DNA of 64,000 nucleotides, taken from Castanea sativa (lineage: Eukaryota; Streptophyta; Magnoliopsida; Fagales; Fagaceae). A model generated the notes under the pieces. That model did not search any database. It saw only the letters and a list, made by a program, of their open reading frames with translations, and had not been told where the DNA came from. The stretch lies in contig NC_134014.1 in the NCBI RefSeq assembly GCF_040712315.1, forward strand, positions 9,146,244-9,210,243, in the 5' to 3' direction. Within the stretch, counting starts at the first letter, position 1. Each line of letters begins with the position of its first letter. The position numbers and the translations under genes were made by a program. Below are positions 54,666 to 64,000 of this stretch, one piece after another.

Positions 54666-56270
54666 AAAAATTATGAGAAATATATCTAATATAGAACTGA
54701 ATGAGGTAATATAGCGTTCCAATAAAATACGAAAGAAAAAAAAAAAAAGGATCCAGGTAGTAATATAATTAAGTAAAAGGTTTTTAGTAGGATATAACAA
54801 TGACTAAGGGTATGTTTTGTTGTGGTGAAAATAGGGAGGATAAAAAATAAGAAGAGAAAAATAGGGTGGAAAATGACATTTTTCACTGTTTGGTTGAAAG
54901 GGGGAGGGGAGAGAAAAGTGGTTGGGCCCACAAGTTTTTTCTCCTCCACTTTCAAAATAAAATCTCTCCAAATTGGTGAGAAAATTAGAGTGAAACGTGG
55001 GAAAAATATTTGGACAAAACTGTCACTACCTCTATTAACATATCGGACTTTTTTTTTTTTTTTTTTTTTTTAACTTTTTCCTTTGTAACTCTGGCTTTTT
55101 ATTTTTTATTTTTTCTTTCTTTGGTTTTGTCAGGTGGTGGGTTTGTCTTATTTTCCTTCTTTTTTTATCTTAATTTTTTTTAATTATTTTTTTATGAAAA
55201 CACTTTTGGATGATTTCTTATGCTATTTTTTGAAATGTCCACTTTCATCTATACACAATTTTTTTTAAAAGTATAATGTATTACTATTTTTTTTATTTAA
55301 GAGGGACATGATGGTAAGTTTATATAAACCTTATTTTCAACCAGACCAAAAAGTTTTCCATCCTTCCACTTTTTTTTACCTTCTCAACCAAACACAAATG
55401 AGGAAAACTAAAAACTTTTCTATCCTCCCTCTATTTTCTATCCTCTCACTTTTCCATCCTGCCAACCAAATGGACTCTAAGAGTTCACATATAAGAAGAA
55501 AAAAAATACATGTTTAAGAGCTTAAAGAGAACATCACTACAAGACCGCTATGTAATAACTAATTAATAAAACTTGGGGTAATAAAATAGCTTACATAAGG
55601 GTTTTTTTTTCCATAGATTAGATAATATTTAAAAAGTTTGGCTTACATGCAGTATTTTTTTAACTGGAATTTCTTTTTATTTTAATGAGAAACTGTCACA
55701 TCACCCACTAACTAAATAAAAGATGGAGATTAAAACTCACTACCACTTGTTATTGTGTATTTAAAATAGAAGTAGCCCTGCAGTTAAAAAAGTATTGGAG
55801 GGAAGTTAAACCCATATTTAAAACCTATAGCATTCCCTTCATGATAAAAACTATTTATTATGAAATTAAGACACTAATTTGTTTATTTTTAGTATAAAAG
55901 AGGATTCAAACTCAGGTCTCTTATTTGAGAACACAACACTTTACAAATCTAGTTAAACTAGTGTATAACTCGTGCATATGCATGGTACAATTAAAAAAAA
56001 ATTACAATTATACGCGTATATGGATTCAAATTATACTTTCTCTTTCTTTCTTTTATTTATTTATTTTCTATGTATATTGAGTTCTTGATTATTTATTTAT
56101 ATTAGACTCTTCGTCTTTTGCACCTCATTAACTTCCCTAAAACAAAAATTAAAGAAAAAAATAAATAGAACACGTGGCGCAAATTAGACAACAATTAAAA
56201 TTCAATTTAGAACCTAATTGAATTTTCTTTCAACTTTGCCTATTAATATGTGTGTATGTGTATGTGTGTG
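54666..56270. other. AT-rich intergenic sequence with a MITE-like block
   Basis: The block at 54,803-55,490 has inverted, gap-containing ends (CTAAGGGTATGTTTTGTTG and, on the minus strand, CTTAGAGTCCATTTGGTTGG) and T-rich flanks, suggesting a hAT-like MITE. No gene is seen in the rest. Confidence 0.4.
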
Positions 56271-56273
56271 TAT

Positions 56274-56354
<81 letters not shown>
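56274..56354. repeat. (CATA)n(TA)n microsatellite, left half
   Basis: A CATA run (56,274-56,300) continues as (TA)n to 56,354, where a Helitron begins. The TA run resumes at 56,756. Confidence 0.9.
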
Positions 56355-56357
<3 letters not shown>

Positions 56358-56754
56358 ATACTACTATTTAAGGGGCTTCCCCTGATTGGATTCCTATTTT
56401 TTTAGTTCAAAAAAGCTCCTACAGTCCTATGTTTAAATAGAGACAAAACTAAAGGTCAATCCGGTAAAAACTCATTTTTTTTAGTTAAAAGATGCCCCTA
56501 CAGTCTTATGTTTAAGTAGAGACAAAACTAAAGGATAATCCGGTAAAAATGCAACTCCAACTCCCACTAAAATATTGCCTAAAAAATAAGACAACTTTCC
56601 TATTAATTTTTAAATTGATTTATTCACTTGTAAATTAGATTTTTAAAATAAAAATCATATATATATAATAATTAAATACAGTTTTTTTCTACAAAATAGA
56701 ACCACTAAAAAAGAAAAGTCTCATTGCACGTGTGAAGCGCATGTGATGAGACTA

Positions 56755-56755
<1 letters not shown>
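56355..56755 (+). mobile_element. Non-autonomous Helitron
   Basis: The element starts TCTATACTACTATTTAAGG after an A and ends CTAG before a T, as Helitrons do (5' TC, 3' CTRR, A^T target). A short GC-rich palindromic stretch (CACGTGTGAAGCGCATGTG, about 56,727-56,745) sits just before the end as the expected hairpin. Inside, a block of about 77 bp with GTTTAARTAGAGACAAAAC is repeated in tandem (56,400-56,555). There is no Rep/helicase. It splits one TA microsatellite. Confidence 0.8.
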
Positions 56756-56792
<37 letters not shown>

Positions 56793-57239
56793 GAACCCAC
56801 TAAATTACATAAGTTTTAGTTAGCTTGATGATCCAATGTAAGGGCAAACCAAAAGCATTTTATGGAATAAAATCTTCTTTCCTAACGGGCTAGGGTGGTT
56901 AGTTTGGAATTTTTTTTTTTTTTAGTAGAAACGATAGTAGACTTTATTAATTAAAAAACAAAATATACAATGGGGAAGAGAAACAGGGACATATGACCCC
57001 TTTTTTCTCTTTTGCACCACTAGCAAACGCCGATTACATCGTAAAAAAATAAATAGATGAAGAAAAAAGAAAAGACAAAAAATAAAAAACTTCACTTAGA
57101 TGCCCAGAAAATGAAAAAAATGCCAAACGACACTTTCTTGATTTACATGGACATAAGCGTGGTGAGTTTTTTTTTTTTTTCATGCCCGGCATGGTTTCTT
57201 TGCAGCCCCATCAATCCCATAATTGACACAACACCTTGC
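56756..57239. repeat. (TA)n right half and non-coding sequence
   Basis: (TA)n occupies 56,756-56,787. The remainder is AT-rich with T and A tracts. A poly(T) at 57,167-57,180 may be the poly(A) tail of the minus-strand LINE relic. Confidence 0.6.
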
Positions 57240-58697
57240 TCAGTGTCCACAATTCTTTTGTTTCTTTTCTCCCTTAACACCCATAACCTCCTTAGTCATC
57301 GTTTCTGCTTGCTTCCTTTTATTCCCAGGCTCCGTAACAACAATTGAAGAATTGATAATAGTCTCAGTCTTTGTTGGGCTATGCAAGGGCTGCCTCACAC
57401 CTTCAACTGTATTACCACTTCTTTTGGGCCGGCCCTTTCTGATATTGTTGAATCCTTTCACGTTGCCACATCCTACCTTGAAACCTTTCTCTGATCCCTC
57501 AAAAACCGGTGGTGTTATGTGCTAGTTCCCCATTAAGTCACGATTGTAGGTGACATTATCCTCATCCATAACTACCACCTCAATGAAATCAGATGAAATC
57601 ACGCTATTATCTAGCACGAAATCAGTTGGAACCGTTTTTAAATTTGAAAACTCTGATTCGGTTTGGATGCCCCGATCTATCTTCGTATTCACCTCCTCAG
57701 AGATCGGAACACGATTCTTCAAGATTGTATCCTTCTCTACTGGAGCACCACCAACTGTCAGAGTATCGTCGGAACTATCACATTCAGGCAAACTACCCGC
57801 CTGCGTTGAAGAGATCCTTCCTTTTCCACTTCCAATTGTTAGATAACTCGGTTCAGTTATCTTCTTTTGTAAAGAACCCCGATACCCCTGATCAGCTTGG
57901 ACGTCATCTTCTCGCCGCCCCGGACTACGTCTTGGTGTATTTGCATTACCATAGGATCGACGATACCATTCCCCATATGGCAGAGGCCCCTGTTTTCGGT
58001 TCCATAGAACAGAGCAGTCCCTAAACTCATGACCAATCCGACCACACTGATAACAGAGCCCAACTAAACGTTCATACTTAAAACCAATACAAATCTTATC
58101 TCCTTCCGGACTAGCTACAACTCCTCCTCGACGTAATGGCTTATCTAACGGCAATCTCACTCTTACTCTGAGAAAGCGAGCCTGGTCCGATGAAAGCGCC
58201 TTCAAATCAATTTCCATTACTTCACCCAAACCACTGCCAATATCCCTGCCCACTTCTTCCGATAACAAATCAAAAGGTAAGCCCCATACCTGAACCCACA
58301 TCGGCATTGCAGTGAATTTAACCGACGTTGCTGTCATACCTCTCTCCCATCTTCATAACACCAGAGGATGGTCTTCAAAACTCCACGGACCATTTGCTAA
58401 AACCCATTTCAATTGACTCTCCATTGAAAATTTGAGTTGAAAGAGATTATCCCCCACGACAACAATGCGTACGTCTGAGCCCATCTTCCACACAGCCCTT
58501 AGCAAATCCTTGGCCGCACGCTGGATGAAAGCTCGTGCAGTAAGAAACCTCCCTAGCAAACTAAGGGAACATTCTTCCAACATCCGTTCCCTTTGTGAGA
58601 CCCCAACCTTCATGACTTCCCCTTCTTCCTCCGTAAAAAATCCGAGTCCATCATGTAAATAGGAAACATGAGATAGATCCCACTGCATTTGAAACAA
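57240..58697 (-). pseudogene. LINE ORF1-like protein with DUF4283 and zinc knuckle
   Basis: One frame of about 486 codons has two stops, TGA at 58,350-58,352 and TAG at 57,522-57,524. The N-terminal part has the DUF4283 pattern (L-x-G-R-F-L-T-A-R, then W-x-L-A-N-G-P-W-S-F; here V-L-A-N-G-P-W-S-F) followed by P-M-W-V-Q-V-W-G-L-P-F. A zinc knuckle C-Y-Q-C-G-R-I-G-H-E-F-R-D-C follows, then a basic, disordered C-terminus. This is the RNA-binding gag-like ORF of plant L1-type retrotransposons. The endonuclease-RT ORF is missing and a poly(A)-like tract lies just downstream. Confidence 0.75.
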
Positions 58698-58739
58698 AGT
58701 TTTAGATAGATACTGAAAATTTACTAGTCCTCACCCAGA

Positions 58740-59300
58740 GTGTGAGAAGAAGACTCTCTCCCTTGAGAGGAAAAAAAAACTCACCTAGCGTGAGAAGCGT
58801 TAGTTTGAAATATTTAAGCAACACTAGTTGTTACCCTGTATAATATATGGAACAGATTGACAAAAAAAAGAAGAAGAAAGATTTATATATAATACGTATA
58901 TATTTTTTAGGTTTTAATAAATTAAATCAAATTAGAGAATTTGTAATTGTTAGAATTTTTGAGTGTTAGCTAATTTCATGAAAAATCTGCTTGTAATTTT
59001 AAGTTTGGTAATTGTAATGTGAATTGTGGTAATGGGGCTTAAAGGTTGAGGCTTCTGTTTGTACGAGATAGGATAGAAACTCTTGGTATAGTCTCGACTC
59101 TCGAATCAATACACTCAATCAACCAAGACCTTGTTACGGAATTTCAAAGATTTGCTTTTGAGGCAGTTTGTGTAGCCACCTCCAGCCTAAACCTTACTTG
59201 TATAAGAACCTTTTTTTTTTTCTTTTGAGAAGATGTATAAGAACCTATTTGCACCCACATTTCATGAGAATTAAGAGAACCACAAATTAACCCAGAAAAC

Positions 59301-59340
<40 letters not shown>

Positions 59341-60764
59341 AATCCTTGTCTTCCAACCCTTTCAAATTGAACATTATTGAGAGGTTGAGTCCTAGACACA
59401 GAAACCACTTTACTTGTGTTGCGCGTGTTGTTGAAACCAGGCTGCAGGTTTGAAGCAAATTATGTGCTTGTCTTTTTGGTTGAGGTGGTTAACAAAAACT
59501 TCTTAAGAAAAAAAAAAAATCAAAAGTATTACTATTACATTATTTTTCATAAGTAAAGAACTTGAGTCCAAAAATCTCTATTTCTTATTTTTTTTAAATA
59601 AAAAATAAAAATTTAATTACACCTTTTGCTTTAAATCTTCACAGATATGGAGCTCAATTCGGAAGCAGACCCATAACTTCCAATATGGGATAGAATTTTA
59701 CATGCTCATGCTAATTTGTAGGATCAGAAGGTTAATTCAATTTAACAATTATGTCAACATTTATGGACGCCCCAACTTTAGTGTTATCGTGTCTTGCAAC
59801 TCCTTGTTCTCATATAATATATAATTGCATGCAAGGTTCATTCAATCTTTTGTTCATTTTTTCTTTAAACCTTTTTTTTTTGGTTCATTTGATTAGTCAG
59901 AGATGGTTTGGGTCTTATATGCATAGATCTTCAATAAGTTAAGAGAATGCGCAATTGCTAGTTGTTTTATAATGATCTTTCTAGCTGTTTTAATGTCTTG
60001 TGAGCTAAAAGTTATTAATTGTCAACTTGTACTTTGTGCTTGGTGCACAATTATTCAACTTTTAGGTACCAACAAGTCAACATTGAAACATGTTGTGAAA
60101 TTAGGTTTAGATTTGGTTGTGTGTGTAGTTGGGCTTATATATATATATATATATAGTTAAAGCTTTGAGAAAATATAATTAGATTTTAATTGGATTCTCA
60201 ATTTTGTGCCACACGTCTTATTTAATTATTAATTTTGTACAAAGTGAATTATTGTTTATAAAAATTGAGGAGTCCAAATCCAATTAAATTCTAAATTATA
60301 TTCTAATTTTGGAATCCAATTTTTTGCCGCATGCCTATCTAGGTTTTTAATTTTTGTGGCAAGTGAATTATTGGGTGCAAAAATCAAAGAGTTTAAAATC
60401 AATTAAATTATAAATCATATATATATATAATGAGAAACTATTATATATTTTAGAAATGTATGGTTTAAAAAAGTGTAAACTAATATCATGCATAATTGGA
60501 AGTTCTTCTTAGAAAAAACGTATAATTTGAATTGTACAACTGTGATTATTTTTTATTGTATATGTGCATATACATGAGGTTACACACTAGTTACTATAAT
60601 GCATGCTTCATCATTGAACATTGGAAAACAACCCTGAAGAGAACCCTTCCTTCTCTTATTTTCAAAAAAAAAAAATCTAATATCACACACTTTTGTGTGA
60701 CAATTTTGATGTGTCAGTCTGTGAGTGGTAGAGAAATAATTATGATGGCAATAGTTAATTAAAA
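58740..60764. other. Intergenic AT-rich sequence
   Basis: No gene is supported. It holds an (AG)n microsatellite at 59,303-59,338, a short (TA)n at 60,137-60,156, and two diverged units of an AT-rich repeat at about 60,180-60,420 that resemble 15,180-15,320 and 16,900-17,005. Confidence 0.45.
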
Positions 60765-61660
60765 TCTATTGCATAAAATCGTTGTGAAAATTGTAATGGT
60801 AATAGCATTAGTACCAACTTTATGAGTAGACTGATAAAAAAAAAAAAAAAAAACCTTTATGAGCAGACTAATTGAGTTGACCATAAGATTGACTCTCCCT
60901 TTGAAAATTAAATAAAATAAATAATTAATAGGTTGAGTCTCTTTGACCCATTTGCCATTTGGCAGCCCACCCTCTAGTCAGTTTTCCCTTATTAATTGCC
61001 TTCGAAAGCTTCTCCAACTTCACATGATATTCATTCTAAAAAAAAAAAAAAAAAAAAAATCACATTATATACTTGTAGTATATGTTATTTGTCCAAGAAA
61101 GTCTATAAACACAAGAACGATTAGCAAAAAATTTCACAACAGTTGATATGACAGATTGTCAGTAATAAATAAAAAGAAAATATTAATAATAGGTTTAGCT
61201 AAAAATTAATAAAAACTTGGCAACTAAATTACTGTGAAATTATTCATACATCTCACTGTATCATATGGTTGCAAGTTCCAGTTACTGTCCTAACACTATG
61301 GTATTGCTCCTGCTAGGTAGCGATCAATTAAAACACATTTAAAGGTTGAATTCAATGTAATGGTGAAAATGCCTCAAATTGCCCAAGGAGTCTAGTAATT
61401 TAACTTCAGGGCTCGTAAAAATATCCTATAAAATTTTATGGCATTGCTTTTTCTTAAGCCCAATGTGCATCTAGTAATTTAACTTCTTTGTTTTTAAGGC
61501 CTGGCCGCCTGGGTTAATATAGAAACTAAATTTTCTGGTCCATGAGCTATGTAAATGGGCCTAGAAATGTGTAATTTCTCGTGGTGCCTTCAACCAAGGG
61601 CTTTCCCATGAGAAACCCATATTTCCGGATGCGCTTTTTGACCTAGTCATTGTATTTATC
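60765..61660 (-). repeat. Right arm of the distant inverted duplication
   Basis: The reverse complement aligns with 29,102-30,035 along its length. Differences are mainly indels in A/T tracts (for example 60,837-60,855 and 61,039-61,060). No coding content. Confidence 0.7.
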
Positions 61661-62058
61661 CTTGAAAACTGACACATTGAAAATTTGAAATTAACTTTGA
61701 ATTCATTTTGAAAAAAAAGAAAGAGTGCAGGACTTTTTCTTTTCTTTTTTTGGTTAAAAAAATAATAATAATAACGGTGACTTGAGTCGGAGTAGATTTT
61801 TGCAGTTACCTGACTATTAATAGATCAAAATAAAAGCATAAAATTTAGGTTTTTTTTTTTTTTTTTTTTTTTTAATTTCACAAAAAATCTTAAAAACTAT
61901 AGTAATTCAAAATTGAATGATTTTACTTAGTTGTCTCTATTCTTTAAAGTTTAAACATTTTTAAGACTTAATAAGGTGTGTGTGAGGGCATTTTGGGACA
62001 AGAAAAAGGTAAATCCCCAAACTAGGAATCATCATTATCATCTTCTTATTATTAATAG
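61661..62058. other. AT-rich intergenic sequence
   Basis: No gene. A T tract lies at 61,850-61,874. Confidence 0.5.
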
Positions 62059-62755
62059 TGTGGGGGGTAAAATGACCCAAGTGGGCATATGGGCCTTTGG
62101 ACTGTAGTATGGAGGACCGACCTACTCCAGAATTAAGCTCTACGAATTGGCCCATACGCCAAGGATCCGAGGGTACAGCCGAGAACGAGCTTCTCTGCGG
62201 ACAAATCCAAGAGAACTCAAAACTTCATTATGAAGGTCAAGGTATAACTCTGGAAAGACTAATGGTTAAAAGGGGATACTCTGAACCCTCTAGATGCACC
62301 AGTGTTAAAGAAAATATCAAGTGCAAAGGCTGCCACCTCCGCATTAAATGCTCTGCATCTACCTCCCTGGCCGCATTAATGGGGAGGTGACCCCTGAACA
62401 GTAGGGCTGAAACTTCTAGTCACTGTCCAAAAAGTATCAGGGAAGGAAGTATTTAAGGGGGATGGAGGCCAGAGAAAAGGGGGGGGGGATCAGCAACAAA
62501 GAAAGAGACTAAGAATTGTAACTTTTAAGGAAGAAATAGCAATAATACAGAAGTGGTCCTCGGCTAACGTCCGAGGAGGCCTATTTTCTGTTATTTTTTG
62601 TTATCTACTTGTGTTTGTAACACTTAGCCCGTTATTAAGTTCTCAGCACTTCTAATCTAGGTTTCAAACCCACGCTCTACAAATTTTATTGTCTAAGGCT
62701 CATTGGGCCTGAGCCCGTAGTTGTCTTTGGGTCCAGGTGCAATTGTGCACTTACA
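62059..62755 (+). mobile_element. Solo LTR with perfect target-site duplication
   Basis: The element is 697 bp, starts TGTGGGGGGT, ends GCACTTACA, and is flanked by AATAG on both sides (62,054-62,058 and 62,756-62,760). It holds promoter-like sequence (TATTTAAGGGGGAT, about 62,450) and no internal domain. The same kind of ends are seen at 15,531-16,349. Confidence 0.88.
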
Positions 62756-62821
62756 AATAGGATAGAGTATAGAAGATGTATTTTCAAAAAGTAAAGTATT
62801 TAGCCCAAAAAAAAAAAAAAA

Positions 62822-63291
62822 TTCAAAAAGTAAAGTTAAATTATTGCCAAATATAAAGAAAAACACATATAATCACAATTATTTTGTACGTACCAATAAA
62901 TCATCAATGAATTATTATAAAGTAAAAGTATATTTTTATATTAGAAAATTGTTTATTACTATTGTAGCACATAATTGAATATTAACAATTAGGGAAAACT
63001 TAAATTTAATTTTGAAGATTAGGTTCCTTAATTAAATTCAAACACATGATTGAATTAGCTAATAAAATATACCTTCTCCAAAAAAAAAAAAAAAACTAAT
63101 AAAATATAAGAAAAAAAAAAAAGAGGAATTGGGAGAATTAAATGGGAAGAAAGCCTTTCCAGAATAGGAAATATGAGTGGCATTGTGTTGTGTGGATTAA
63201 GAAACAAAGAACCAATTAAAAAATTCTGTGTGGAAACCATGTGTGTGACCCTGGTAGGTAAATTCAATTTTGCTTATTACAAATGTACAAC
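62822..63291. repeat. Dispersed partial copy of the ~990-bp tandem unit
   Basis: This matches the middle of the units at 50,100-50,530, 51,080-51,510 and 52,080-52,510, including the GTTGTGTGGATTAAG block. It is broken at 63,291 by a CACTA element. Confidence 0.8.
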
Positions 63292-64000
63292 CACTACAAA
63301 AAAAAGGTTCTAAGGTCGCATTTTTAAAACGTGGCTATAGCTCAGAAAAACGTGGCTATAAGACAATTTGGTCTATAGCCGCGTTTTTTTAGGCCACGTT
63401 TTCAACCATGGCCTAAAATGCGTAACTATAGGCTTGAGGGGTCTATGGCCACATTTTTTTAAACGCGGCCATAGTTGTGAGCTGAAGCCGCGTTTTAAAA
63501 ACGTGGCTTCAGCCCATCACTATGGCCCCGTTTTAAAAACGCGGCTTCAGGCTAGGACTATAGTTGTGTTTTAAAAACGCGGTTTTAGCACACAACTATG
63601 GCCGCGTTTTGAACGCAGCCGTAACCCCTGAATACTTCACAACAGCCTGCTCTACACCCTCATCCCCCTTCTGCTCTACACTAGGAACATTTTTTTCCTT
63701 CGACTTTCCTATACTTTCTCAGCAATGAAACACAAAATTGATGCCCACAGTTCAAACAACAGGATATATCAATCACAATAACATCAATATTTCAAAAAAT
63801 AGAGAAACTTTCTAGTTTCCACAAAGCATCTATACACTGAAATTCCAAAAATTTATTTGCCTACATCACAACAATAATGCTAGATTTATTCGCATGTAAA
63901 CCAAATTAATAAACTAGATTTATTCGCTAAATACAACCTACATGTCAGCAGTAGATGGAAGCGCAAACTATGACCAGTTTACAGAGCTAAAAATCAGGAG
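63292..64000. mobile_element. CACTA (En/Spm) transposon terminus with subterminal repeats
   Basis: The start CACTACAAAAAAAAGG matches the CACTA terminal inverted repeat. From 63,310 to 63,620 there are at least ten copies, in both orientations, of a 12-16 bp motif around AACGTGGCTATA / AAACGCGGCTTCAG. These are the subterminal repeats that bind the element's own transposase-associated protein. The element runs off the right edge, and no transposase is in the window. Confidence 0.8.

Noticed and set aside
63310..63620. CRISPR-like regularly spaced repeats
   Set aside because: The repeats occur in both orientations with variable spacing beside a CACTA terminus, and the genome is a plant, so they are transposon subterminal repeats.

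Overview
The window is nuclear DNA of a flowering plant, probably a woody eudicot. It is AT-rich and has intron-rich plant genes with GT-AG splicing, TA and CT microsatellites, and many plant-specific transposons (TRIM, SINE, Helitron, CACTA, MITE, LTR elements). A Fagaceae-type tree is my guess from the repeat families, not a proven assignment. The one clearly intact gene is a 19-exon CULLIN1 on the minus strand. Everything else is a duplicated or broken gene, a transposon relic or an integrated virus.

1-18,300: a decayed tandem CUL1 array on the minus strand. Copy 1 (exons 1-9, open in all nine, running off the left edge) lies at 398-4,314. Copy 2 is an internally deleted pseudogene at 12,631-13,215. 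Three copies of the spacer that follows CUL1 (A about 5.3-7.8 kb, B 11.4-12.4 kb, C 17.1-18.3 kb) suggest a fourth gene body was lost between 7.8 and 11.4 kb. That gap now holds a dead Myb/SANT-like transposon gene and a MITE carrying two TRIM retroelements inside one target-site duplication. A long-TIR element (about 14.1-15.0 kb) and a solo LTR (15,531-16,349) sit between copy 2 and spacer C.

18,587-27,400: the full CUL1 gene, 744 codons, with the NEDD8-acceptor lysine intact. It encodes the scaffold of SCF ubiquitin ligases.

31,001-48,134: an integrated array of Caulimoviridae (pararetrovirus) sequences, best matching the endogenous florendovirus group. A minus-strand RT fragment is joined head-to-head to unit 1 (about 6.94 kb around the circle; movement protein, capsid, zinc knuckle and protease, no RT, then ORF2A). 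Unit 2 follows (about 5.74 kb; zinc knuckle, protease, RT and RNase H, no capsid, then an unrelated ORF2B). Unit 3 is a diverged relative in permuted order (ORF2A, promoter, primer site, movement protein). Units 1 and 2 share almost the same promoter/leader and split the replication and encapsidation functions, as expected of a two-component genome. All units carry stop codons.

48,134-64,000: repeat-rich DNA. In order: an LTR-retrotransposon tail with an antisense Transposase_28-type ORF, a tandem array with a period near 990 bp broken by a Copia fragment, a Helitron inside a TA microsatellite, a LINE gag-like ORF, a solo LTR with perfect target duplication, and the end of a CACTA transposon. 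An inverted duplication of about 0.9 kb (29,102-30,035 and 60,765-61,660) brackets the viral block and its neighbours.
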